Source: Haliea alexandrii (GTDB lineage Bacteria > Pseudomonadota > Gammaproteobacteria > Pseudomonadales > Halieaceae). Taken from it: a stretch of 64,000 nt of DNA. The notes beneath the pieces are model-generated. The model ran no database searches. It was not told the origin of the DNA and saw nothing but the letters and a program-made list of their open reading frames with translations. The DNA is taken from positions 471,096 through 535,095 of the forward strand of contig NZ_RFLW01000003.1 in assembly GCF_003719295.1 (NCBI RefSeq), in the 5' to 3' direction. Positions 9,040 to 18,015 of the stretch are shown here, one piece after another. The position numbers and the translations under genes are program-made. The first letter of the stretch is position 1; each line of letters begins with the position of its first letter.

Positions 9040-10019
9040 GGCAGTACAATCGTCGAACCGGAGGTCACCCGCCCCTCGAGGTCGCGATGGGCGCGTGCAA
9101 TGTCAGCCAACGGGTAGCGCTGGCCAATCGTCACCGTCAATACGCCCGCCAGCAATCGCTCGAACACAGCGGCGGACGACTGCCGCAACTGCTCCGTGGT
9201 AGCGGTGTAGGTCAGCAGCGTCGGGCGCGTCACATACAGCGACCCCAGGGTGGCGAGCGTTTGCACATCCAGCGGAGCCGGCTTGCCGGAGGCGTTGCCA
9301 AAACTCACCAGCATGCCCCGCGGCTGCAAACAGGCCAGCGATGCGTCGAAGGTATCGCGACCTACGCCGTCATAGACGACCGGCACGCCCTGCCCGTCAG
9401 TCAGCTCCCGTACGCGCTGGACTACGTCTTCCCGCGCATAATTGATCACGTGGGTGTAACCCTGAGCCTGAGCGAGCTCCGCTTTCGCCTCTGAGCTGAC
9501 AGTGCCAATCGCGTTGACACCCAGGCTCCTCGCCCATTGTCCAAACAATAGCCCCACGCCACCCGCCGCCGCATGAAACAGGCAGGTCTGGCCAGATTGC
9601 AGCGGATACACCCGCTGCAACAGAAACTCTGTTGTCTGGCCCTTGAGCAAAGCTGCCGCAGCCGTTGCAAAATCGATGCCCTCAGGTATGGCGACCAGTC
9701 GCGCAGAGGGCAGATTCACCGCCTCGGCGTAGGCACCAAACAGGGCAGAGCAATAGGCCACGCGGTCACCCACGGCGAACTCCGCGCCTTCCCCCACCGC
9801 AGTCACCACGCCGGCAGCCTCCATACCCAACCCGCTGGGCAAGGGGATGGGATAGGCGCCACTGCGGTGATAGGTATCAATGAAGTTCAGTCCAATGGCC
9901 CGCTGAGCCACAGTCACCATGCCGGGCCCCGGTGGCGGCAGCTCAACATCAACCAGCTGCATGACCTCGGGCCCACCTGTGTGCTCAATGCGCACTGCCT
10001 TTACTGACTGTGTATTCAT
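9036..10019 (-). CDS. NADPH:quinone oxidoreductase (zinc-free MDR family)
   Basis: Medium-chain reductase of 327 residues resembling QorA: one-electron or two-electron reduction of quinones by NADPH. Seen are IGLNFIDTYHRSGAYP near the N-terminus, the nucleotide-binding AAAGGVGLLFGQWARSLGVNAIGTV, and YDGVGRDTFDASLACLQPRGMLVSFG. Catalytic zinc ligands are absent, as expected for this group. I chose the ATG at 10019 (MNTQSVKAVRIEH) because upstream sequence in this frame does not resemble the family. It is followed by the overlapping acetyltransferase gene. Confidence 0.9.
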   Translation of the reverse strand: MNTQSVKAVRIEHTGGPEVMQLVDVELPPPGPGMVTVAQRAIGLNFIDTYHRSGAYPIPLPSGLGMEAAGVVTAVGEGAEFAVGDRVAYCSALFGAYAEAVNLPSARLVAIPEGIDFATAAAALLKGQTTEFLLQRVYPLQSGQTCLFHAAAGGVGLLFGQWARSLGVNAIGTVSSEAKAELAQAQGYTHVINYAREDVVQRVRELTDGQGVPVVYDGVGRDTFDASLACLQPRGMLVSFGNASGKPAPLDVQTLATLGSLYVTRPTLLTYTATTEQLRQSSAAVFERLLAGVLTVTIGQRYPLADIARAHRDLEGRVTSGSTIVLP

Positions 10020-10188
10020 ACAACCATCTGCTTGCCCTGTGTGGATCACTAGTGTGCCAAACAAGCCCACTGAGGGAAACGGAAGTTTGCCTGCGGTCAC
10101 GCGGTCGGGTATTGGCCCGTGGCATGCTACACTGCGCGCCTTCACCTGCGCCGGCGACAGACCGGCGCCGCAGCCTGAGACTACCCAT

Positions 10189-11514
10189 GTGTTAGAAGAT
10201 CTTGCCCTTGACCGCAGCCTGCAACTGGCACTGGAAGACCTCGGCTTCGGCAAGCCGACGGCCGTACAAAAGGATGTTATTCCGCTCGCCCTGAGCGGCA
10301 GTGACCTGCGTGTCAGCGCCCCGACCGGCAGCGGCAAGACACTCGCCTACCTGCTGCCCGGATTGCAGCGCCTGCTACAGGCACCGCTCCCGACTGACGG
10401 CGGCACTTTGCTGCTGGTCCTGGTGCCCACGCGGGAGCTTGCGCGCCAGGTGCTGAAAACGGCACGCCAACTGCTGGGCAAGAGCACACTGCGTGCCGAT
10501 GCCCTCACCGGGGGCGCCGACTTCAAATACCAGAAATCCCTGTTGCGCAAGAACCCGGAAGTGGTCATCGCGACGCCGGGAAGGCTGCTGGAGCATTGCG
10601 AGCATGGCAGCGCCGATCTGCGCGGCCTGCAAGTGCTGGTCATTGATGAAGCAGACCGCATGCTCGACCTGGGCTTTCGCGACGACGTGCTGAAAATTGC
10701 CGGCTTCTGCCCCGCCGAGCGCCAGACGCTCCTCCTGTCTGCCACGCTGCACGCCCGCGGCCTGAGTGATATGAGCGCCGCCCTGCAGCAAGACCCGGTT
10801 GCTGTGAGCTGCGGCGACATCCGCAGCGCACACGAAAGTATTCACCACCAGCGCATCCTGGCCGACAGCCAGGAACACAAGGACAAGCTGCTGCTCGCAC
10901 TGCTGCAGGACAGCGGCCGCAAGCAGCTGGTGTTTGCCAACAAACGCAGCACGGCGTCACGCCTGGCGGATTTTCTGCGCCACCACGGCCTGCGCGCGGG
11001 GTGCCTGCATGGCGAAATGAGCACCGAGGAACGCAAGGCGATCGTGACGCGTTTTGAGCAGGGCGGCGTCAGCACCGTCACCGCCAGCGATGTCGCTGCC
11101 CGGGGGCTGGATATTCAGGGTATCGACACGGTCATCAACTACGACTTGCCGCGCAGTGGCGACGACTACCTGCACCGCACCGGACGCACCGGCAGGGCCG
11201 ACAGCAAGGGTACCGCGATCTCGCTGGTGACCGCCGCTGACTGGAACCTCATGATCAGCATACAGCGCTACCTGAACATCACCATGGAACCGCGCGCCCT
11301 GGCCGGCCTGAAAGCGCGCTACGCAGGGCCGAAGAAGATGAAGTCGTCAGGCAAAGCCAGCGGCAGCAAGAAAAAGGCGCCGGTTGCAAAGAAGAAAGTA
11401 CGCGCCCGCGACAGCAAGGCAAAAGGCAAGCCGCGCAAGACAACCAGCGTCTGGCCGACGAACGACGGTTTCGCGCCACTGATGAAAAAGCGGCGCGAAC
11501 CGAACGACGAATGA
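10189..11514 (+). CDS. DEAD-box ATP-dependent RNA helicase, SrmB-like
   Basis: RNA helicase of 441 residues with all core motifs: Q motif GFGKPTAVQ (19-27), Walker A APTGSGKT (44-51), DEAD (153-156), SAT (184-186) and HRTGRTGR (329-336). A very basic C-terminal tail (about 375-425, rich in Lys and Arg) probably binds RNA. The pattern resembles SrmB, which acts in large-subunit assembly, but SrmB versus another DEAD paralogue is not settled by motifs. I take the GTG at 10189; the open frame further upstream is antisense to the oxidoreductase gene and lacks family similarity. Convergent with the S9 peptidase, 4 nt apart. Confidence 0.88.
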   Translation: MLEDLALDRSLQLALEDLGFGKPTAVQKDVIPLALSGSDLRVSAPTGSGKTLAYLLPGLQRLLQAPLPTDGGTLLLVLVPTRELARQVLKTARQLLGKSTLRADALTGGADFKYQKSLLRKNPEVVIATPGRLLEHCEHGSADLRGLQVLVIDEADRMLDLGFRDDVLKIAGFCPAERQTLLLSATLHARGLSDMSAALQQDPVAVSCGDIRSAHESIHHQRILADSQEHKDKLLLALLQDSGRKQLVFANKRSTASRLADFLRHHGLRAGCLHGEMSTEERKAIVTRFEQGGVSTVTASDVAARGLDIQGIDTVINYDLPRSGDDYLHRTGRTGRADSKGTAISLVTAADWNLMISIQRYLNITMEPRALAGLKARYAGPKKMKSSGKASGSKKKAPVAKKKVRARDSKAKGKPRKTTSVWPTNDGFAPLMKKRREPNDE

Positions 11515-11518
11515 GCTC

Positions 11519-13573
11519 TCATTCCACCGGCGTGGGCGAGTAGCGTTCAAACCAACCGAGAATAGCCGTCACCTTGGCGATGAGCTGGCTGGGACGACGG
11601 GCGATGGCGTGCGATGCGCCGGGAACCCGCACCATCGCAGTCTCAACACCACGCAGTTTCAGCGCCTGGTAGTACTGTTCGGTTTCCGACATGGGCGTAC
11701 GCAGGTCCTCCTCGCCTGTCAGCAACAGGGTAGGCGTTGTCACGTTGCCGACCAGGGACAGCGGTGAGCGCCGCCAGTAGGCCTCGGGGTTTTCCCAGGG
11801 CATCTCCCCAAACCAGTAGCGCGCAAACACGGGCGACAGGTCCGCCGTCAGCACAAAACTGGCCCAGTTGATCACCGGCTTGGCCACCACTGCCGCTCGA
11901 AAGCGCTGGGTTTTGCCGACGATCCACGCTGTCAGTGTGCCACCACCACTGCCACCTGTGACGTACAACTGCTGCGGGTCCACATAGCCTTCAGCGATCA
12001 CCGCATCAACGCCGGACATGAGGTCGTCGTAATCCTGGCCCGGATAGTTGTGGTGGATGAGATTGGCAAACTCTTCGCCGTAGCTGGTACTGCCACGTGG
12101 ATTCACATACAGCACGACGTAGCCGGCCGCCGCAAACAGCTGCAACTCGGCGGCAAAGCGCGGACCGTAGTTGGCAAACGGCCCGCCGTGAATTTCCAGG
12201 AGCAACGGATAGCGCTTTTGCGGGTCAAAATCCGGCGGGGTGACCACCCAGGCTTGAATCTCACGTCCGTCAAACGAGGACGGATAGGTCAGTTCGCGTA
12301 CCTCGCCGAGGGTGCGGTAGCCCAGGAGATTGCTGTTTAGTGTGGTGAGCGTACGCATGCGCTCACTGCCGACACGCCCGGACTTCAACTCTGCCGGTGC
12401 CTGCGGGGTCACCGCGGTATACACAAAGTGGTCGCCGCCAACCGCATAATCAGCACCCGCGTAGGGACGACCGAGCTGCTTGCCACCGAGATCGCGGGCA
12501 AGGATGCGCATGCGGCCCTTGAGATCGGTCATGGCGAGATGCGTGTCGCCCCGATCGTCGTAGTAAAAGAAGATATGCTTGCCATCGGCGGACCACTGGG
12601 GCTGCTCGATGCTGCGATCGAGGTCCGGCAGCAACTCCCGGCGCTGCCCGCCTGCCACACTCATCACGTAGAGCCGGTCCCGGTGATACCCCATCCCCTT
12701 GTCGTCCCAACCGGTCCACGCCAGCCAGCGCCCGTCTGGCGATGCGGTGACGTGCTTGTCCGGCCCCTGACGATCGGTCAGGGGCGTTATGACGCCGGAC
12801 TGCAGATCAACCCGGTACAGCTCGGTATTCTGGGTATCCATTGCCCAGTCGGCATGGCGATTGGCAGACAGGTACAGCGCCGAGCCATCGGCCGCCCAGG
12901 CAACTGCCCCCTTGTGGTTGAAATCACCGTGCGTCACCTGACGCGGGCTGCCACCGGCAGCAGGCAGCACGAACACCTGCTCAAAGCCGTGGGGTTTGCT
13001 GCCACTGCCATCTGCACGATACACCGTGCGGTCTACCACCACAGGCGCCGCCGCCCACTGGGCACCGGACGGGGCGGCGGGCATGTCTTCCACCGCTGGC
13101 GCAGGTGCCGGCACCAGCATGCGGAACGCCAGCCACTCCCCGTCCGGGGACCAGGTCAAACCCTGGGGCGCCCAGGGCAAGCGCGTGAGCTGTGCGGTCT
13201 GTGCGGAATCCAGCCAGCTCACGAACAGCTGCACGCCCATGTCGTCGCGACGCAAATAGGCCACGCGGTCACCCGCGGGTGACAGGGCCGGCGAGCTGAC
13301 CGAGTCAGGGCCCGTCACCACCGGGCGATGCTCGCTGCCGTCAATATTCATGCGCCAGAGGCTGCTCTGCGGCTGGTCACGCATGATGTCCATGCTGTGG
13401 CGCAGGTACACCAGGCGACGCCCCTCCTGATCAAGCTGGGGCGAGGTCGCCCAAGCCAACTGAAACACATCCTTGGCACTGAAGTGATCAGCGCTGGCCG
13501 CGCCCGCTGGGGGTGCAAGTAACGTTACCGCAAGGGCAATCGCCCACAAACAACTGTTCGCTGGCTCTTTCAT
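11519..13573 (-). CDS. Secreted S9-family (prolyl oligopeptidase type) peptidase
   Basis: Exported serine peptidase of 684 residues. A signal peptide (about 1-26, ending AGAASA) precedes a beta-propeller with repeated WSPDGEWLAF-like and WSADGKHIFF-like blades. A C-terminal alpha/beta-hydrolase domain carries a visible triad: Ser542 in TGGSGGG, Asp623 in GEEDLRTP and His655 in PGASHAI. The family removes dipeptides or acyl-amino acids from short peptides in the periplasm. It probably supports peptide nutrition. The helicase gene is convergent and oligopeptidase A divergent, so it appears monocistronic. Confidence 0.93.
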   Translation of the reverse strand: MKEPANSCLWAIALAVTLLAPPAGAASADHFSAKDVFQLAWATSPQLDQEGRRLVYLRHSMDIMRDQPQSSLWRMNIDGSEHRPVVTGPDSVSSPALSPAGDRVAYLRRDDMGVQLFVSWLDSAQTAQLTRLPWAPQGLTWSPDGEWLAFRMLVPAPAPAVEDMPAAPSGAQWAAAPVVVDRTVYRADGSGSKPHGFEQVFVLPAAGGSPRQVTHGDFNHKGAVAWAADGSALYLSANRHADWAMDTQNTELYRVDLQSGVITPLTDRQGPDKHVTASPDGRWLAWTGWDDKGMGYHRDRLYVMSVAGGQRRELLPDLDRSIEQPQWSADGKHIFFYYDDRGDTHLAMTDLKGRMRILARDLGGKQLGRPYAGADYAVGGDHFVYTAVTPQAPAELKSGRVGSERMRTLTTLNSNLLGYRTLGEVRELTYPSSFDGREIQAWVVTPPDFDPQKRYPLLLEIHGGPFANYGPRFAAELQLFAAAGYVVLYVNPRGSTSYGEEFANLIHHNYPGQDYDDLMSGVDAVIAEGYVDPQQLYVTGGSGGGTLTAWIVGKTQRFRAAVVAKPVINWASFVLTADLSPVFARYWFGEMPWENPEAYWRRSPLSLVGNVTTPTLLLTGEEDLRTPMSETEQYYQALKLRGVETAMVRVPGASHAIARRPSQLIAKVTAILGWFERYSPTPVE

Positions 13574-13633
13574 TCCGTCTACCCACCACTATCCGTTAAA
13601 CTATGCATACATTCGTCAGGAAAACCCCGGATT

Positions 13634-15664
13634 ATGACCAACCCGCTGTTGGAAAAGAACCTCTTACCGCCTTTTTCCGCCATTCGCGCCGAGCATGTGG
13701 AGCCGGCCATACGCACGCTGATTACGCGCCACAAGGCGCAACTCAATGAGCTGCTCGCGCAACCGGGGCCGCGCACCTGGGCGTCGCTGATGGCCCCCAT
13801 TGAAGCTATGGATGACGAGCTCGCGCAGTGTTGGTCCCCTGTTGGGCACTTGAACGGCGTCCTCAACAGCGAGGCGCTGCGCACCGCCTACAAGGCCTGC
13901 CTGCCATTGCTCTCCGAATACCGTACCTGGGTGGGCCAGAACGCGGACCTGTATGCGGCCTACTGCGAGGTGGCAGAAGGCGAGGACTTCAACGCTCTCG
14001 GCCAGGCCGAACAGCAGGCGGTGCACAACGCCCTGCGCGACTTCACGCTGGCCGGCGTTGCCCTCCCCCCGGAGGGCAAGGCACGCTTCGGCGAGATACA
14101 GCAGCAGCTCGCCAAACTCAGCAGCCAGTTCAGCGACAACGTGCTGGACGCCACCAACGCCTGGAGCAAACAGGTTAGCGCGGAGCAGCTGCAGGGCCTG
14201 CCCGCCTCGGCACTCGCCAGCGCCACTCAGGCGGCAGAGGAACGCGGCCTGGAGGGCTGCCTGCTCACGCTCGACTTCCCCTCGGTGTTGCCGCTACTGA
14301 CCTACTGCGACGATCGGGAGCTGCGCCGCGAAGTCTATCTGGCTAACGTTACCCGGGCATCGGACATTGGCCCGCACGGCGGCCAGTTCGATAACACACA
14401 GCTGATGGACGAGATTCTCGACCTGCGCCAGGAGCTTGCCCGCCTGCTGGGCTTCGCAAACTATGCCGAGTGCTCCCTGGCGACCAAGATGGCCGACAGC
14501 CCACAGCGCGTCGTCGAATTCCTCACCGAGCTGGCAGCGCGCTCCCGCGCCCAGGCACAAGCAGAGTGGCAGGAGCTGAGCCAGTTTGCCGCCAGCGAGC
14601 ACGGCATCGAGCAACTCAAACCCTGGGATGTCACCTACTACAGCGAAAAACTGCGTGAGCGCACCTTCAGCATTGCGCAGGAAGAGTTGCGCCCCTACCT
14701 GCCGGTGGAGCGCGTACTCAGCGGCCTGTTTGCGGTGGTACAACGGCTCTATAACGTCACCGTGGACGAAGTACAGGATTTCGACAGCTACCACCCGGAC
14801 CTGCGCCTGTTCGAGATTCAACAGGATGGTGAACCGTTGGCGCGCTTCTATCTCGACCTGTATGCCCGCAGCCACAAACGGGGTGGCGCATGGATGGACG
14901 ACTGTCGCGTGCGCCGCGTGACCGATACCGGATTGCAGCTGCCGGTAGCCTACCTGGTCTGCAATTTCACGGCCCCCGTGGGTGAGCAGCCCTCGCTGCT
15001 CACTGAAAACGAAATGGTTACACTGTTTCACGAATTCGGACACGGCCTGCATCACATGCTGACCAAGCAGCATGTGGCCTCGGTATCCGGCATTAACGGT
15101 GTCGCCTGGGATGCCGTCGAGCTGCCCAGCCAGTTTCTGGAGAACTGGTGTTATCAACCCGAGGCGCTGGCCTTTATTTCCGGCCACGTGGAAACCGGGG
15201 AGCCTCTGCCCCAGGCACTGCTGGATAAAATGCTGGCGGCACGCAACTTCCAATCAGGCATGCAGATGATGCGGCAACTGGAGTTCGCCTTGTTTGACTT
15301 CCAGCTCCACCAGCATTGGGGCGAGACGGGCGTCACCGTACAGGACACCCTGGATGCTGTGCGCGCGCAGGTCGCCGTAATTCCGGCAGTGCCAGAAAAC
15401 CGGTTCCAGCACGCGTTCAGCCACATTTTCGCCGGCGGTTATGCTGCAGGGTACTACAGCTACAAATGGGCCGAAGTGCTCTCTGCCGACGCCTTCGCGC
15501 GGTTTGAGGAGGAAGGTATTTTCAACCCCCTCACCGGCAGCGACTTCCGGCGACACATTCTGGAAGCGGGTGGCTCACAAGACGCCATGGCACTGTTCGT
15601 GGCGTTTCGCGGGCGCGAACCGGACGTAGAGCCCCTGCTGCGCCACAGCGGTATCGCGGCCTGA
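13634..15664 (+). CDS. prlC: Oligopeptidase A (M3 zinc metallopeptidase)
   Basis: Cytosolic M3 oligopeptidase of 676 residues that trims peptides left by ATP-dependent proteases and cleaves lipoprotein signal peptides. The zinc motif HEFGH is at 466-470, followed by the downstream glutamate region VAWDAVELPSQFLENW and the terminal AGGYAAGYYSYKWAEVLSADAF of the family. Length matches E. coli PrlC. The divergent S9 peptidase gene begins 60 nt away. Confidence 0.95.
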   Translation: MTNPLLEKNLLPPFSAIRAEHVEPAIRTLITRHKAQLNELLAQPGPRTWASLMAPIEAMDDELAQCWSPVGHLNGVLNSEALRTAYKACLPLLSEYRTWVGQNADLYAAYCEVAEGEDFNALGQAEQQAVHNALRDFTLAGVALPPEGKARFGEIQQQLAKLSSQFSDNVLDATNAWSKQVSAEQLQGLPASALASATQAAEERGLEGCLLTLDFPSVLPLLTYCDDRELRREVYLANVTRASDIGPHGGQFDNTQLMDEILDLRQELARLLGFANYAECSLATKMADSPQRVVEFLTELAARSRAQAQAEWQELSQFAASEHGIEQLKPWDVTYYSEKLRERTFSIAQEELRPYLPVERVLSGLFAVVQRLYNVTVDEVQDFDSYHPDLRLFEIQQDGEPLARFYLDLYARSHKRGGAWMDDCRVRRVTDTGLQLPVAYLVCNFTAPVGEQPSLLTENEMVTLFHEFGHGLHHMLTKQHVASVSGINGVAWDAVELPSQFLENWCYQPEALAFISGHVETGEPLPQALLDKMLAARNFQSGMQMMRQLEFALFDFQLHQHWGETGVTVQDTLDAVRAQVAVIPAVPENRFQHAFSHIFAGGYAAGYYSYKWAEVLSADAFARFEEEGIFNPLTGSDFRRHILEAGGSQDAMALFVAFRGREPDVEPLLRHSGIAA

Positions 15665-15671
15665 TACGGCT

Positions 15672-16154
15672 TCAGGGCTTGTGCCAGCAGGCACAGCCCT
15701 TTTGCCCCGGCCCCGAGGCGACGCACAGCTCCACCTCCCGCAGGTCGTCACCCTCTGAGGCGAGCAGCAACTGCTGCAGCAGATAGCGGGAAAACTCTTC
15801 CACCGTCGCATTGCGCAAGGGCAACACGCGGGTATCAGCCTTGAGAAAAAGCATCTCCTCGCGGGCGAAATGCACCCGGTAGTAGTCTTCCGCATCCTCT
15901 ATGCGCTGATAGGGCGAATCGCCGGCAAGCACCAGGTACTCGTCAAGCGCATCGCAGAGCGACTTCAGGCGACGCTTGTAGACGTTGTAGTCGGCGGCGA
16001 AGCCATTATCCCCCATGGGGGCGACAATCTTCGCCGACACGGAATAATTGTGGCCATGCAAGCGTTCGCGCTCGGTCGCCGAAAAAATAGTGAAATGAGC
16101 CGCAGAAAACTTGTGGCTCTCTTTGTCGATGTACAGCGTGGTCAAACGCTCCAT
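15672..16154 (-). CDS. 6-pyruvoyl-tetrahydropterin synthase/QueD-like protein, atypical active site
   Basis: Small T-fold protein of 160 residues. The zinc triad of the PTPS/QueD family is visible: His20 in HKFSAAH and His33 and His35 in LHGHNY. Two catalytic positions are changed. The Cys four residues before HGH is Arg29, and the LDHHYLN-type motif reads LDEYLVL, so the catalytic His is lost. QueD makes carboxytetrahydropterin for queuosine, and PTPS acts in biopterin synthesis; this protein probably does neither in the classical way. It lies divergent from an SDR and a queuosine-precursor-type transporter, which suggests pterin or deazapurine metabolism. Exact reaction unknown. Confidence 0.75.
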   Translation of the reverse strand: MERLTTLYIDKESHKFSAAHFTIFSATERERLHGHNYSVSAKIVAPMGDNGFAADYNVYKRRLKSLCDALDEYLVLAGDSPYQRIEDAEDYYRVHFAREEMLFLKADTRVLPLRNATVEEFSRYLLQQLLLASEGDDLREVELCVASGPGQKGCACWHKP

Positions 16155-16343
16155 GAGATACTTCCAGCCGATTGACGTTGAAACATTGTCACGACTCTAC
16201 GCAGAATAGGCAAGGCTGGACCGGTGATGCACAATGGCGCTGGCCAGGCACAGCGCAAACTGAATTGCGGGCGCCTGCGTATTACCGAATGCACACGACC
16301 ATCGGGGTAGCACCCCGGTGAGCGATATTCCAGGGGGAAATCC

Positions 16344-17045
16344 ATGCACACTGCAATTATCACCGGCGCCAGCGTTGGTATTGGCCGCGCCGCGGCGCAA
16401 CGCTTTCTGGCGCTCGGCTACCGCGTCTACAATCTGTCCCGACGCGCCTGCCCGGAAGACGGCGTCGAAAATATCGCCTGTGACCTCGCCTCCGACGCCT
16501 CAATTAACGCCGCCTGCAGCACCCTGCTGCCGGTCGTGAAAGACAGCGAAACCGTCTGCCTGCTGCACAATGCCAGCCAGATGCGCAAGGATGCAGTTTC
16601 CCACTGCAGCAGCGACAGCCTGCGCGAGGTACTGGAAACCAACGTCGTGGCGCTGAACAGCGTCAACCAGCTGCTGCTACCTGCGCTGCCAGCGGGGTCC
16701 AGCCTGCTGTATATCGGCTCGACGCTGTCCGAGAAAGCGGTCGCCGGCTCCTTCAGCTACGTGCTGAGCAAGCACGCCCAACTCGGCATGATGCGGGCAA
16801 GCTGCCAGGACTTGATGGGCACGGGCATTCACACAGCGCTGATCTGCCCGGGCTTTACCGACACAGAGATGTTGCGCACGCATATCGGCAACAACCCCGA
16901 GGTGGTTGCGGCAATCGGCGGCATGAATGCCTATGGCCGACTGATCGACCCGGGTGAAATCGCCGAGCTGATTGTGTGGGCGCATGGCAACCCGGTGATC
17001 AACGGTGCCGTCCTGCACGCCAACCTGGGACAGAAGGAAGCCTGA
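16344..17045 (+). CDS. Short-chain dehydrogenase/reductase
   Basis: SDR oxidoreductase of 233 residues. The cofactor motif TGASVGIG is at 8-15, NAS replaces the usual NAG, and the catalytic block includes Ser in YIGSTLSEK and YVLSK (Tyr/Lys). After it comes CPGFTDTEM. Size and pattern would fit a sepiapterin- or monapterin-reductase-like enzyme, which is attractive beside a PTPS-like gene, but the SDR family is too broad for a firm substrate. The ATG has a GGGGG-rich ribosome-binding site. The transporter gene begins 1 nt after its stop, so the two form an operon. Confidence 0.85.
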   Translation: MHTAIITGASVGIGRAAAQRFLALGYRVYNLSRRACPEDGVENIACDLASDASINAACSTLLPVVKDSETVCLLHNASQMRKDAVSHCSSDSLREVLETNVVALNSVNQLLLPALPAGSSLLYIGSTLSEKAVAGSFSYVLSKHAQLGMMRASCQDLMGTGIHTALICPGFTDTEMLRTHIGNNPEVVAAIGGMNAYGRLIDPGEIAELIVWAHGNPVINGAVLHANLGQKEA

Positions 17046-17046
17046 C

Positions 17047-17835
17047 ATGACCGCCGCAGTCACCGTGTGGGAGCGCCGGGAGCGGGTTTTCCTGGTCCTG
17101 GCCGGCATTTTTCTCTGTGCGATGACGCTGCTGAATGTAATCGGCATCACCCGGTTTATCCAGCTCGGGCCCATGGCACTGGCCGTGGGTGTGCTGCCCT
17201 ACCCGCTCACTTTCCTCTGCACAGACCTGGTCTGTGAGCTTTATGGGCGCGCCCGGGCCAACTTTCTGGTCAGCGTGGGCCTGGGGCTCAATTTCTTCAT
17301 TCTGCTCGTCCTGTTCCTGGGCGATGCCATGCCCTCCGTGGGGCCAGAGGCCATGCCGCCGTGGCAGATTCTGCAACTGGCGGAGCCGGTGACGCTGCCC
17401 AGTGGCCAGGTGGTGAGCAACAGCATCGGACTCTACCAGCTGATCTATGCGACAACCTCCGGCGCAGTGTTCGCCTCCATGCTCGCCTACATCGCCGCGC
17501 AGTACTGCGATGTGCAGCTGTTCCACTTCTGGAAACGGGTAACCCGCGGCAAATACCTGTGGGTTCGCAACAACTTCAGCACGCTAATGAGCCAGATGGT
17601 GGACTCAGTGATGGTCATCACCGTTACGTTTGGTGCGGCATTCCTGCGCGGTGACATCGCTTTCCAGGCCCTGTTGGTGCTGATAGGCAGCAACTACCTG
17701 TTCAAGGCAGCGGTTGCACTCATCGATACCGGCCCGTTCTATGTGCTGGTGCACTACCTGCGCCGTTACCTGGAACTGGGGCCCGACGATTATGCCGTGC
17801 CCGGGGGCAGATCGGACGGGGTCGCGACTGACTAG
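17047..17835 (+). CDS. Queuosine-precursor transporter family (VUT/YhhQ) membrane protein
   Basis: Inner-membrane transporter of 262 residues with about six hydrophobic segments. The signature PYPLTFLCTDLVCELYGRARA is the conserved loop of the YhhQ/VUT family, whose E. coli member imports preQ0/preQ1. The start is the ATG directly after the SDR stop. Neighbouring PTPS-like and SDR genes suggest that the cargo is a pterin or deazapurine. Convention would call it a queuosine precursor transporter, but this copy has not been tested. Confidence 0.82.
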   Translation: MTAAVTVWERRERVFLVLAGIFLCAMTLLNVIGITRFIQLGPMALAVGVLPYPLTFLCTDLVCELYGRARANFLVSVGLGLNFFILLVLFLGDAMPSVGPEAMPPWQILQLAEPVTLPSGQVVSNSIGLYQLIYATTSGAVFASMLAYIAAQYCDVQLFHFWKRVTRGKYLWVRNNFSTLMSQMVDSVMVITVTFGAAFLRGDIAFQALLVLIGSNYLFKAAVALIDTGPFYVLVHYLRRYLELGPDDYAVPGGRSDGVATD

Positions 17836-17935
17836 CAACACATGTGGCGACGTTGCTGTGCAGGGAGCGGCAATCAAACAGCCTCAGAGGCCTGCTTCGC
17901 GGCCTGCGGCACTGACAGCGCAGCAACTTGCAAAC

Positions 17936-17969
17936 TGTTACAAAGATGCGCATGTACCGTCACGTAACA
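17936..17969. promoter_or_regulatory. Inverted repeat upstream of the response-regulator gene
   Basis: TGTTAC at 17936-17941 and its reverse complement GTAACA at 17964-17969 lie 22 nt apart, about 47 nt before the regulator start. They could be sites for autoregulation of the phosphorelay operon. Short arms make chance occurrence possible. Confidence 0.3.
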
Positions 17970-18015
17970 ACGCGTATCATGTTGCCGTCTGTAATTGGAA
18001 CACAAGGATAGTGCT

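Noticed and set aside
9919..10188. N-terminal extension of the DEAD-box helicase over the oxidoreductase start
   Set aside because: The extension is antisense to the oxidoreductase coding start, shows no helicase similarity, and the Q motif lies at a normal distance from the GTG at 10189.
14294..15253. A 319-codon minus-strand frame inside prlC
   Set aside because: It covers the zinc-site region of prlC on the opposite strand and has no recognisable protein features.
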